Shown one piece after another: positions 9,459-19,400 of a stretch of DNA of 64,000 nt. The DNA is from Wolfiporia cocos (taxonomy: Eukaryota; Basidiomycota; Agaricomycetes; Polyporales; Phaeolaceae). A program made the translations under genes and the position numbers. A model generated the notes under the pieces. The model made no database searches. It was not told the DNA's origin and was given only the letters and a program-made list of their open reading frames with translations. Location of the stretch: contig JACCLO010000001.1 in assembly GCA_029448655.1 (NCBI GenBank), positions 3,844,001-3,908,000 on the forward strand. The letters run 5' to 3'. Each line of letters starts with the position of its first letter. Positions within the stretch are counted from its first letter, which is position 1.

Positions 9459-11373
9459 TGGCGACGGTGGTGGCGGGGGCCGAGGGTCCTGCTGAGCTTG
9501 AGTCAGCCGTCACTTCTTCCCAGATCGTTCGGGCACAATACGTCTTGCCATCCGCGGGGGGCGCCGAGTACGGCTTCTTGCCAGAAGCCTGTCCCTTTCC
9601 ACTACCCGAAGGGGCAGCCGTGGTCTTTCCAGACGCGGCGGCTGCATCCTTCGCCCTTTGTTGTTCGGCCCGCTGAGCGGCAGGCACGAACGTTCCCGCA
9701 GCCTTGTCCGCGGCAAGCTTAGGACACTTGTTGAAGTAGTGTCCCGTCTGCTTGCAGTAGGTGCAGACGGCGTTGGCGGTGTCGGCGGGGGCTTTGGCGG
9801 GCGCCTTTCCCTTGTCCTTCTTTTTCTCTGACTTCTTTGCAGAAGCGGAGGACGTCTCCTTCTTTTCGGCAGGGGCCGAGTCCTTTTTGCCAGCCTTCTC
9901 GAAGATCGAGCCCTTGATCTTGTCAGGGTAAGATGTCTGATACATTTCGAGGGCGAAATCTATCAGAGGCTCGATGTTGGTGGGGGCCTTGAAGAACGGG
10001 GTCTTGCCGAGGACGTTTAAGGTGTCCTTAACCTTTTCGGGGAGTGTTTCGGTGAACTCCCACACCAGGGTCTTGTTGGCGGTCTCGGAAAGTCGGCCGA
10101 GGGTTCGGAACCGTTCGCAGTAATTGAAATAGTTCAATTCTGCCAGTTCCTTTCCTTTGGTACCGTAGTAGCCGCGAATCTCCTTTTTCGCGATCTCCTT
10201 GTCCGTCATCTTGCCGTATTGCACCATTACGGATTTGGTGAAGTCCTCCCAGGTGCCGAGAGGTTCACCGTTTCCTGCCTTCTTGATGAGAGGCGAGAAA
10301 AATTTGTATGCGTCCCCTGTGACGCGGAAGAGGGCCGTGGTGATACGGTCATGGTCATCGTAGACCCTGAGCGTACCGAAGTACAGGCCCATCTTCTCCA
10401 CCCATTCCTGCGCAGTCACCTTTCCAGATGACCCAGAGAATTCGGGGGGAGGGGGAATTTTCAGGTTTTGAGGCAGACCTGGAATCTGCGGGGCGACGGC
10501 TGCTGCAGCAGCGGCTGCAGCTTGTGCGGCGGCAGCGGCCTCGGCTGCACGAGTTCGAGCAGTGTTGGGGGCCAGTGCGGGTTCTTCCGGGGGCGTGCGG
10601 GTCCCGGGAGGGTTGGGAACGGAGGGATTCTTGCGACTCCTCCGAAGTTCTTCCTCAACCTTCTCCATGCGCTCGGCGAATGCATCCTCGAGGTCGTTGA
10701 GCCGAGACCGGTAATCCTTCCAGAGTTCTTTCTCCATTTCGGAGAACTTGGCGGTGTATCCCTGCCGGAGTTCCTTGCCAAGGTCCACCAAAGTGGACAC
10801 AACCTCGTTGCGGACTGAATTGACCGCTTCGTGTAGCTCATCTTGGGCCATTTGTTCGATTGCCCTGGATTGCCCAGCCAGGGAGTCGATTCTGCCATGG
10901 ATTCGCTCCAGGCGGGCGTACATCATCCGGCCGAGGGTGTTCACCTTGTCGTGGGTGATTGCTGCACTTCGTTGTACGGCGGCATCGAGGATTGCCCCAT
11001 GCAGGGGTGCATCCACCTTGTGGTGATCCTCCTCTGGGAGGTACGACTTGAGGCCTGTTTCGACCTGGTCATTGGTTCGTTGTTCTGGACCCGAAAACTC
11101 TATTTCTAGGTTTGTGACGGGCCCAATCGGACGGGTGTAGCAAGCCGGGGGGTATCCGGGGATAGGTGTGCCCGGACGCGTTCCCATGGGGTTGGATGGG
11201 GAGTCCCTTTGCGGGGGAACCTCCTCAACTTCATCCTCTTCCTCTTCCTCGCTTAGGTGGTCCAGGGTCACCAGGGGTTGAGTCCCTGAGGGCCCTGGCG
11301 TCACCGGACCTTCCGAACGGAGGCGCATGCGACGAGGGGCGAGGGGGGTGCTAATGGAGGAGGTGGAAGACAT
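9400..11373 (-). CDS. Gypsy-1 Gag
   Basis: The protein is 657 aa. It has an acidic, proline-rich N-terminus (about 1-90) and a coiled-coil-like charged region (about 140-250, many E, K, R and L). A low-complexity alanine run follows (about 275-295), then a conserved gag core (about 310-480, around EFSGSSGKVTAQEWVEKM). A lysine/alanine-rich tail leads to a CCHC zinc knuckle with C-x2-C-x4-H-x4-C spacing (CTYCKQTGHYFNKC). It should form the particle and bind the RNA. The start ATG is the first in the frame and lies 149 bp after the ORF0 stop. Confidence 0.9.
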   Translation of the reverse strand: MSSTSSISTPLAPRRMRLRSEGPVTPGPSGTQPLVTLDHLSEEEEEDEVEEVPPQRDSPSNPMGTRPGTPIPGYPPACYTRPIGPVTNLEIEFSGPEQRTNDQVETGLKSYLPEEDHHKVDAPLHGAILDAAVQRSAAITHDKVNTLGRMMYARLERIHGRIDSLAGQSRAIEQMAQDELHEAVNSVRNEVVSTLVDLGKELRQGYTAKFSEMEKELWKDYRSRLNDLEDAFAERMEKVEEELRRSRKNPSVPNPPGTRTPPEEPALAPNTARTRAAEAAAAAQAAAAAAAAVAPQIPGLPQNLKIPPPPEFSGSSGKVTAQEWVEKMGLYFGTLRVYDDHDRITTALFRVTGDAYKFFSPLIKKAGNGEPLGTWEDFTKSVMVQYGKMTDKEIAKKEIRGYYGTKGKELAELNYFNYCERFRTLGRLSETANKTLVWEFTETLPEKVKDTLNVLGKTPFFKAPTNIEPLIDFALEMYQTSYPDKIKGSIFEKAGKKDSAPAEKKETSSASAKKSEKKKDKGKAPAKAPADTANAVCTYCKQTGHYFNKCPKLAADKAAGTFVPAAQRAEQQRAKDAAAASGKTTAAPSGSGKGQASGKKPYSAPPADGKTYCARTIWEEVTADSSSAGPSAPATTVANVGTISVPLAPTTRLEDVL

Positions 11374-11522
11374 TTTTGCGAATAACTGTTTATGACGAAT
11401 GTTAGTTTCCGGTTACTCATTGTCTTAGATTCTTTAAGAAGGGATTTGGTTTGAAAGCTGCAACTTTCGTTATAGATCACACTCGCACTCTATTTCAGAG
11501 TTAAAAGATGATAGTATTTCTA

Positions 11523-12422
11523 CTATACAATCGCGAGTATATCCTCTTCTACCGAAGTAGTTGAGGGCCCTGCCACCTTGTCAGGTGGTGTTACACCGAA
11601 GGCAAAAGAAATTTGTAGCGCTACGCATTCTGCTACGATACGAGCCAAGTCCGTACGCCAATCCAAAAAGGAAATGTTGCCGAGTTGTTTGCAATACTTT
11701 TTCATAATTCTCCAGTCTCTATTGGTGATCCTCCCCCGTCTCGCTCTATCCTTTACGTTATCCACCAAGTCCTCCAATTCTACTACCATGGTATGGAAAC
11801 GCATGTCGTTTTCCATATGGAAGCCTGGGTAATTAGGGGGGTGGTTGGCGAGAGGAGTGAGTCGAGTGAGAGTGCCTTCTAGCATGGGAATAACTTGATC
11901 GCATGCTTGGAGAGGTTTCTTCTTCCCGAAAACGAGGGAAGGGTCGAGAATCTTGTGGTTGGTCGGAACGGGAGGTCCGGCCGCCGGGCTGGAGAGACGG
12001 AGGGCCAGTGAAGAAGCTGCTTGCTTGGCTTCCTTGGCGGCTTGTTTGGCAGCGATTCGCTTATTCAGCTTATCGCGGGCGAGCTTGAGCTTGTTGAGTT
12101 CGCAGAGTTCGATGAGATTCTCCATGGCAGTAATGGAAGCGGCTAGCTTCTCTTCCTCTGTCCAGATATGCTTAGCGAGCGGAACTGGCTTGGGAGGTCG
12201 AGGAGCGGGTTTCCCAGCCTCAGCAATGTGCTTTGGCATGTGGACGGGAATCTCCCAAAGATGGAGCTTCCCGGTGTAGTCTTCCTTTACAGGAAGCGTG
12301 TATGTGACGTCCTCTGCCCAAGGAATGTCGGCGGTGTCGATGCGGCTGAGAAGGGACCGCTTCGCCGGTTTGACGTAAGGGGCAGTGGAGGAGCCACATG
12401 TGCGACGGGTAACGCGGGGCAT
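11523..12422 (-). CDS. ORF0: extra 299-aa protein upstream of Gypsy-1 gag, function unknown
   Basis: This uninterrupted 299-codon frame lies between the leader and gag. It begins MPRVTRRTCG and ends EEDILAIV. The middle (about 85-140) is rich in K, A, E and L and looks helical or coiled-coil. The C-terminal 90 residues have a regular hydrophobic pattern around WRIMKKYCKQLGNISFLDW. No zinc knuckle, protease, nuclease or envelope-like membrane segment is visible, and I do not recognise the family. The frame has stayed open in a recent insertion, which argues that it is made. It could be an accessory protein, a second structural protein, or a captured fragment. No function is assigned. Confidence 0.7.
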   Translation of the reverse strand: MPRVTRRTCGSSTAPYVKPAKRSLLSRIDTADIPWAEDVTYTLPVKEDYTGKLHLWEIPVHMPKHIAEAGKPAPRPPKPVPLAKHIWTEEEKLAASITAMENLIELCELNKLKLARDKLNKRIAAKQAAKEAKQAASSLALRLSSPAAGPPVPTNHKILDPSLVFGKKKPLQACDQVIPMLEGTLTRLTPLANHPPNYPGFHMENDMRFHTMVVELEDLVDNVKDRARRGRITNRDWRIMKKYCKQLGNISFLDWRTDLARIVAECVALQISFAFGVTPPDKVAGPSTTSVEEDILAIV

Positions 12423-13468
12423 GATTACTAGAAAGTGCAGCCTTCATGAGAAACGAAGTTTCCCAGTGATACGTCCAAGAACAGGAATAGAAGGGATTAT
12501 GTAAGGTAAGGTAGTGGACTCCTTTTCAGGAGCAAAGAAGGTGTACTACGGGGCATAATTACTCTTATGTTGCGCGCAAACCCTGTGCCGAGACGGCGCG
12601 GATATTCGCATGACCCTAACGGTCAGAGGCACCGACTCCAGGGGTAGAGTTGCTGACTGCCAGGCCGGTTCCTGGGTCAGATGATTGGGATTCGGATACA
12701 CGACACCGCCCCGGAGGGACGATGCCGGAAAGTGGCTGGGATTTTACACCCCTTAGCCTGTCCATGCTTCAACAATGAGGTTGCCGTCTGTAGCCACATG
12801 GGTGTCACATCAGGGCTAAGAAACCACTGTCGATCTAAGATCGCGAGACAGCAGCGCTCCACATCCCGAAGGAGTGGGCCACGCGCTTCTCTTCCAATGG
12901 GGCCCCAAATCCGTTTGACCCATGCTCGCACGCCGAGCTGCCCGGAGGACTTATGCTATTGGCTACCGCGAGTGACCTATGGCAGGGTGATTTTTTACGT
13001 CACCCCCCTCACTGCTTTTCCCATAACGGGTTTAAAGCAGGTCCCTTACGCCTGGGAGGCGGCTTTGGAAAATTCCCATGCCATCATAGTGATGACCCTG
13101 TGGATAGCGATGGGGCGCTGAACAACGCTTGCCATGGCAGGGGGTTGGGCGCACACAGGCAGACCGTCCCCTTTTCTCCACAGGCGGGTCTTAACCGCGC
13201 ATAGTCCAAGCTTGTCAGCGAGGACCATGTCTCCTTGACCCTGGAGTCCGGGTTAGGTAGGCCTCCTGCCTAAAAAGGCGGTGTGGCTTCCCTGGTTGCC
13301 AATCCTCTGCCGAGGATGGCGATGTATCCCCCAGATCTCAACTATCACCCCAATCGCCTTGTCAGGCAGAGAGGGATGTGCGCAGCAACAAGCAATAAAC
13401 CCCTGTAGAATAGAAACCCAGGCCCAAGCGCAAGCGCAAGGGCGGGGGTAGGGGGAGATTTGTTCTTA
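12423..13468 (-). other. Gypsy-1 leader between 5' LTR and ORF0
   Basis: This is about 1 kb of mostly non-coding, GC-rich sequence with C-rich and G-rich runs near the LTR. It contains several short open frames but nothing convincing. It probably carries packaging and dimerisation signals. Much of it is colinear with the inverted relic at 480-1000, so the leader is conserved between relatives. Confidence 0.65.
13456..13466 (-). promoter_or_regulatory. Self-priming primer-binding site of Gypsy-1
   Basis: On the sense strand, two bases after the 5' LTR, the sequence reads AGAACAAATCT. It is the exact reverse complement of AGATTTGTTCT at 13601-13591 inside the LTR. The match stops at exactly 11 nt on both sides. 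That LTR word lies about 30 nt after a TATA box, so it should be the first 11 bases of the RNA. This matches the layout of the Tf1 retrotransposon, whose RNA 5' end folds back to prime reverse transcription. No tRNA-type TGG primer site is seen. Confidence 0.82.
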
Positions 13469-14169
13469 TGACACAGACTAGACTGTGGGACTCACACTAT
13501 AACCTTATAGGCGACTTGAAGGAGTTGCAGAAGGTTGGTGAGGAGGCTAGTGGGCGCAAGCAGAGATGGTATGTAACTGTGCGAATGCAGAGAACAAATC
13601 TAAGGCTTATCCGCAGTGATAGCCCTACTTATATACATGCTTTGTTTGGTTACCGGTAAGGGAGCCAAACATGAAGGTGGTCTGTGCGCAGACATAACTT
13701 AATATGGTTAAGTCGTAAACTACAATAGACCATGTGCGCCGGTAATGGCCGCACCAGTAAGATCGTTTGTTTGGACCGTAGGTCCATGTTGTGGAAGTGG
13801 CTGTAGCTTTCGTTAATAAGCCATGCATGTGATCCTTATATTCCGGTATCGGGATATGAGTAATCATAAGGGCATTGGCATGTGATAACGAGCGGGCCGC
13901 TTATCCAATTGTGTTGACATAGCCCGGTATCGGGATATGAGTAAGGCGCGTGACACCAGAGGTTAGTCCGCTGAGTCATTGACGCGTACAAACGTGTTAT
14001 GTACGTGTTGTTATGACAAGTGGACGTATACCGCGTTGTGTACGTGTTGTTTGGTTGCATGTACGTGTAGACGGGCGCTTAGCAGCGTAAATGTCTACAA
14101 GGTCGTAGAAATACCAGATAAATAGGTAAAAATACGGGAAAAATAGTGGCATGTCCCAAATCTGTGACA
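13469..14169 (-). repeat. 5' LTR of Gypsy-1 (family A)
   Basis: This 701-bp LTR is the partner of 4183-4883. On the sense strand U3 runs from 14169 to about 13602. The predicted transcription start is at 13601, and the R-U5 part is 133 nt. The end beside the internal region carries the GTGGGACTCAC word that is shared by several other LTR families in the window. Confidence 0.95.
13601..13635 (-). promoter_or_regulatory. Core promoter in the Gypsy-1 5' LTR
   Basis: On the minus strand a TATATAA box (13635-13629) lies about 30 nt before the word AGATTTGTTCT that starts at 13601, the normal spacing for RNA polymerase II. The inferred start coincides with the first base of the self-primer. The same TATATA and RNA-start spacing is seen in the other LTR families. 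Confidence 0.7.
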
Positions 14170-14295
14170 ACACTTGACAAAGTGTAGCAGCACCTTAACG
14201 GCATTAGACATTTCGTCTTCACGCGTTATACAGCTCTTGGGATGCATAACAATGAAAAGTTTCATCAGGGACGATGAAACCTAAAGCGGGTGTAA
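14170..14295 (+). repeat. Non-coding internal unit, copy A, right part, ending in a PPT
   Basis: This continues 2905-4182 after the Gypsy-1 insertion. It matches 16530-16666 of copy B and ends with the purine-rich AAAGCGGGTGTAA directly before TGTCACAG of a B-family LTR. Confidence 0.65.
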
Positions 14296-15269
14296 TGTCA
14301 CAGATTTATCTGGGGCTTACAGCATTTTTCCTATGATTATAGCAATTTATCCGGGATTTATACGTCTAACTACACGTTATCTACGGGTTAACTCCCATTG
14401 CCATACAACAAGCTCTTTACTGGGCTTATCAACCACATGACCAGCTTATATAACGCTACGGTACCATCCGGTCCAATAGTAACACTACAGCTACGTCATA
14501 GGTCTCGCCCGTCAGAGCAAGACCAGCCACATCATAAGATCTTAGATCATAATGATAGGCCGAGCGCGGCACGCTCGCATAATAATGTCCACACATACAA
14601 ACATCACCACAAGGCAATGTTCTATTGGGTCGGCCTTCTCGGCCGCTATACCCGGGCTGTGCCCGCGTTTATCACAAGATAATAATAAACCTCCTCTCTT
14701 ACTATTGGTGCGGCCATTACCGGCCCACATGGCCATTGTAGATAGGATCATAAACACAGTAGATAAGATAAGCTTCGCCCATTGGCAAAGCCGCATAACC
14801 CGGAAAGGTAGTACTATACAGTAGCACATGACCTCTCCACATACATGTATTTAAGTAGAAGCCAAGCGCTCCATACTTCAGTTCTATTCTATCATCGTTA
14901 CCTCGAATGCCCACACGCGGAGTACCATAGGTACTCCCAGTGGACTACCATCGGTAGTCCCAAGCTTCGTTGGTTTGCGGCTGCGCTACTTCCACTAGCA
15001 ACTGCTGCACTGGGTCCATCTTCCTCGTCTAGTCGCCCTAGTACCTCAGGATAGCGACTAGGTGAGTCCCACAGGTTGATCTGTGTCACCATGTCGCGGA
15101 GTACCATAGGTACTCCCCACGGACTACCATAGGTAGTCCCAAGCATTCTTGGCTCCGCCGCCTCTGCTATATCCACTAGCTCTCGCTGCACTGGGTCCAT
15201 CTTCCTCGTCTAGTCGCCCTACTACCTAAGGATAGCGACTAGGTGAGTCCCACAGGTAGATCTGTGTCA
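14296..15269 (+). repeat. B-family LTR with a duplicated 3' part
   Basis: It starts TGTCACAGATTTATC directly behind a PPT and reaches a normal end CTGTGTCA at 15088. A further 181 bp (15089-15269) repeats its last part with changes and ends again in TCTGTGTCA. The TATTTAA box near 14848 and AGTTCTATTCT about 32 nt later mark the predicted RNA start. U5 carries two near-perfect inverted repeats (see 14919-14960). Confidence 0.75.
14919..14960. repeat. Pair of hairpin-forming palindromes in B-family U5
   Basis: GGAGTACCATAGGTACTCC (14919-14937) has an 8-bp stem with a 3-base loop. The next one (14942-14960) has the same design with GGACTACC and GGTAGTCC arms. Both recur in the duplicated tail at about 15096-15140 and in the B-family copy at 29649-30574. 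They would fold in the RNA near the 5' end. Confidence 0.6.
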
Positions 15270-16666
15270 TCATTCATGCTCGTACCGTCCTATATCGTAC
15301 ATGGACAACAACCTTGTAATAGGAAATATAGTAGCTAGACTATCCACTAGCAAAATATATCCTCCCCCAACGATCATCACAGCTCCCACGCTTACAATGC
15401 CACACTTAATCGAATAACAACGTTAACGGCATAAAAGCACACTGGGAACTACCGTCATCACCACCACACGACCTCAACGGAATATACCCATACGAGACAA
15501 GTCCTGACAAGGAACTGTGTTCTCACGCTTATCCAATAAGGCCTCACACGGTAACGACACTACAGTATCAGGGAATACAATCATAAGCATACGAACATAA
15601 TGCACGATGATTAGTACCTATACACTGGGGTTTACACGAGAAGCTAACTCGTTAATAAATAACGCACACAACCACGACTACACAGAGTCATACCGGAACC
15701 TTACGACTCCGAAGAGATCGCTACATAGCAATCTAACTAGAGGACACAACCCCTGTAACAAATGAGCCCTGAAATAGGGTTATACGCTTAGTACTTGCGA
15801 TACTAGGGAGGCGACGCCTCATAAATGTTCATAAGGCGACGACCTTTAATAACCGTTCAACCGCATAAGTCGTACAAAGTAGGATCACCCCTGTACAAGC
15901 AACAAGCCTAAGACTACCACGAAAACAAGAATAGGACTTGCAACCCTATACAACGTTTAGCAATAGAAGTCGAAAAAGCATCGCTATGTTACACCCAATG
16001 GGTACTACATCATAAGCACCATATCCGCCCAAGGACTCGAAGAGACACTAGAAAATCTCCAGAGTTAACAGTGAAGCCCTCACTCAAAGGAATATCCGCA
16101 CAATGACTATCCAAAACACGTACAACGACACAATGCACCTTTAATATGCCTTGGCAAGGCTATTGAAGCAAGATTACAAGTAGACTACAAACGCACTATA
16201 TGATGTACATTCCATATCGCGTTCTACTACGAGTAACGTCATAAGCAAAAGCAACAATCCGACAAAGGTCTCAAAAAGGAACTTGAAAACCTTCAGAGAT
16301 AACAGGAGAGCCCCTCTTATTAGGATTCGCATGCACAATGACAATACACTCAAAGTAACAAGACCACTCCTCCCCAACAACGGCATTTGACCTTTCGGTC
16401 ATCACGCATTGATAATTTGCTAGTAACGGCATTTGGCACTTTGCCATCACGCGTTACAAATCACTATAAGGAATACAATCGCTATCCCATTCACGCTCAG
16501 GCTCCAATACAAAGTCCTGAAACGCTCATTTATCCCTGTATACTTGAAAAAGTATAGCAGCACCATAATGGCATTTGAGACTTCGTCATCACACATTATA
16601 CCGCTCTTGGGACGAACATAATGAAGCAAGTTTCATCAGGGACGATGAAACCTAAAGCGGGGGTAA
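15270..16666 (+). repeat. Non-coding internal unit, copy B
   Basis: It is homologous to copy A from the word CATTCATGCTCGTACCG onward and has no Gypsy-1 insertion. It ends with the PPT AAAGCGGGGGTAA at 16654-16666 before the next B LTR. LTR and unit therefore alternate head to tail (unit, LTR, unit, LTR), as unequal recombination between copies would produce. No frame in it looks coding. Confidence 0.65.
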
Positions 16667-16902
16667 TGTCACAGATTTATCTGGGGCTTACAGCATTTTT
16701 CCTACGATTATAGCAATTTGTCCGGGATTTATACGTCTAACTACAAGTTATCTACGGGTTAACTCCCATTGCCATATGACAAGCTCTTAACTGGGCTTAT
16801 CAACCACATGACCAGCCTAGACAATGCTACGTCACAAGACTAATGACATCATCACATCATCATCGGTAACCACACGGTCCCATATCCACAATACGTCATA
16901 TA

Positions 16903-17460
16903 TGTCACAAACTTTGTACGTTCATGTTTGGACTCCCTCGCTATATGTTGCACGGGCGGCGCTAGGCGTACGCCGCCCCTCTGCTCGCTAGTTACCTCCA
17001 CGTTACTCCCAGATATTGTAGGTCACCTGACTGTTAGGTTAGCGCTGTAGGGTAGCGCGCGTCTCCGGTACTCACGTTACGGTCACACTCACACATGGTC
17101 ACGTTAGTTACATAGTCATGTGCCCTCTTAGATAATGCGCGCACAGGCCATTACTTTAGGGCGGCCATTACCGGCCAGCTACACATGTATAAGTACGACG
17201 GATGTGGGCCTTACTGCCCCATCCTTGAGATTCTCGACAATGCACTTATGTGCCTCTTGTACTACTTCCCTGCGTGACTTCTGGCCCGGGGCCCCTCTTC
17301 GTCTTGCTTGTCTGTGTGCAGCCTCAGCATGTCGCCTTAGGAGTCCCCTCTTGTAGGGATTACAGCCAACGGTCACCGCTGCTGCGTATGTACACCGCCT
17401 TGTAAGGCCATTAGGACTTCCCCAGTTGCCTGGGTCGCATAGATGAGTACATCTGTGTCA
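16903..17460 (+). repeat. Solo LTR, family D, nested in a B LTR
   Basis: It is 558 bp, starts TGTCACAAACT and ends ATCTGTGTCA, with a perfect duplication ATATA (16898-16902 and 17461-17465). It is the same length as the TRIM LTRs and shares their internal words, for example GGCGCTAGGCGTACG and TAGATAATGCGC. Confidence 0.88.
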
Positions 17461-18063
17461 ATATACGTCTAGACAATAGCAACGTCATAGCTACATCACG
17501 TCATAAGATCCTAGATCACAATGACAACCCAGGCGCGGCACGCCTTCGCATAATAATGTCAACACAACCAAACATCGCCGCAAGGCAATGTACCATTGGT
17601 TCGGCCTACTCGGCCTTCCCACGGGATTGGTACATACCAATCCCCGGGCTTCTGCCATCACAGCATTGCCCAAACACCGGACCTCGCCTCTCGGCTAAGT
17701 CCAACACATGTGACACAGAATACTCTGTGGGACTCACCAAGCCTTATGCCTGTTGTAAGGCAACCTGGCAAGGAGAATACTCAATGCAGCAGCAGCAGGT
17801 GAAAGATGCTTCTACGGCGGACGCCGAGAAGAATAGAACTAGAGTGTAAAGGTGTCTAGTCCTACTCTTAAATACATGTGTGTCGGGAGGGCACGTGCTA
17901 CTAGCTAGTACTGCCTTACCGGGTTATGTGGCTTTGCCAAGTGGCGAAGCTTATCTTATCAGTTGTTTATAGACTCTACATAGAATGGCCGTGGAAGGCC
18001 CTAATGGCCGAACCAGTCGTATGAGAGGGATTATGTCTTATTGTTGTGATAATGTGGGCGCAG

Positions 18064-18621
18064 TGTCACAGACTCACCGGTCTGTGCGACCATGGCTACA
18101 TGGGGAACTCCCACAGCCCTCCACAAGGCGGCAACGACGCGCAGCGGCGTACTCAAAGGTCCATCCAAGCGACAGAGTCGCGAGGTGCCCTGACGTCGAA
18201 GGCGCTATCACAGTCAAGGAAGAGAAGATGGGGCCCCGGGCCAGCAGTAACACAGACGAGATAGCGAGAAAGGGGATTAACCCATTGACTAGAATCTGAG
18301 AGATGGGGTGTAAGCCCGCATCTCGACGTAATATATACATGACGATTGTAACTACGAGTCGTGCCCTAAAGTAATGGCCCGTGCGCATTATCTAAGAGGC
18401 ACATGACAAGTAACGTACATGTAACTACTGTGACCGTAACGTGTTCGTACCTGAGGTGCGCGCTACCCTACAGCGCTAAACTACTGAGTCAGATGATCTA
18501 TATGGCTGGAGGAGACGCTGGAGGTGGCTGAGGATCAGGAAGACGCGCGCGCACCTAGCGGCGCCTATGAATACCAATAGCGAGGGATGTACAGATACCC
18601 CCCCAGGAGTGATCCGTGACA
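18064..18621 (-). repeat. 3' LTR of the TRIM element (family D)
   Basis: 558 bp, with plus-strand start TGTCACAGACTCACCGG and end GATCCGTGACA. It matches 19401-19958 base for base where compared. Confidence 0.92.
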
Positions 18622-19283
18622 TTACCCCCCCTCCGAAAAAACGTCGTCTCTGACGTTGGTCCTACGACATCCCTTCCTGTTGGTTAAGAGAGAGCCCGGC
18701 ACTGCTGGGCCAGCACCACCTGTCACAATCGCAGCAGGGAGCATCCGGGTTTTCTGACGGTCCGTCCGTCGGATAGGGTTGAAGAGAAAGGGACGCGCGC
18801 TGGTGGGGACGCCAACCCAGCGTGGCATCGAGTTGGCAAGACTCACCGAGTCGAGAGGGACAGCCTTGTAGCTAGGTTTTTTGTCGATGTTTTCGCGGCC
18901 AGCAAGGATCGCTCCCAGCCGCTACTCACTCAGGGTGCCCGTCACCCATGTCCGTCGTACCCAAAGGCCAATTCTGTCGGCGTCGTGTCCATATTCATCG
19001 CGTTGACCGGTCGTTGTGGGGTTGGACATCCTTACGGAGTCCTTCGCATACCCACTGGTCATCAGTTCTTGAGTAATCCCCGCCGCCCAGGGGTAAGTGG
19101 TCAGACTGCACTGTGCCTCCACACACCGCATTCCCTTTGCAGGGGTGGGTGGCGGGCCCTAATCGCGGCTTACGTCGATCGACCCCGGCTACCTTGCGTT
19201 CGAAAGGGGGCGGTCTTGCTTTCTCACTCCCTGTGGTCGCTTTGCCAGGTGTAGCATTTCGTGGGGGCTCGTAAAACTACGGA

Positions 19284-19305
19284 CCGACGGTGCTTCTACC
19301 GTCGG
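19284..19305. repeat. Hairpin in the TRIM internal region
   Basis: CCGACGGT, six bases GCTTCT, then ACCGTCGG form a perfect 8-bp stem about 100 bp from the 5' LTR. The position suits an RNA packaging or dimerisation signal. That role is inference. Confidence 0.45.
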
Positions 19306-19387
19306 CTGCCCCGCCATGCTGCCTTGGCGACCTACAGATGGAGAACCCTCGGCCCCAGCGCAGGTGGCGCCGGAGGGGAGGTAAGAT

Positions 19388-19399
19388 ATCTCTCAGATT
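19388..19399 (-). promoter_or_regulatory. Self-priming primer-binding site of the TRIM element
   Basis: On the sense strand, one base after the 5' LTR, AATCTGAGAGAT is the exact reverse complement of ATCTCTCAGATT at 19641-19630 within the LTR. A TATATATTA box at 19674-19666 lies about 33 nt before 19641, so the complement is at the predicted RNA 5' end. The word itself differs from that of Gypsy-1 while the geometry is the same. Confidence 0.8.
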
Positions 19400-19400
19400 A

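Larger units (their letters stand above)
4183..14169 (-). mobile_element. Gypsy-1: nearly complete chromovirus-type LTR retrotransposon with dUTPase
   Basis: The element is 9,987 bp on the minus strand. It is bounded by two 701-bp LTRs that look identical over every stretch compared, and by a perfect 5-bp duplication ACACT (4178-4182 and 14170-14174). In sense order it holds the LTR, a self-priming primer-binding site, a leader of about 1 kb, ORF0 (299 aa), gag (657 aa), pol (PR-RT, RNase H, integrase, chromodomain, dUTPase), a PPT and the 3' LTR. The identical LTRs imply a recent insertion. The only clear lesion is a TAA within the RT. Protein order and chromodomain place it in the Ty3/Gypsy chromoviruses. 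The extra ORF0 and the terminal dUTPase are unusual for that group. Confidence 0.95.
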
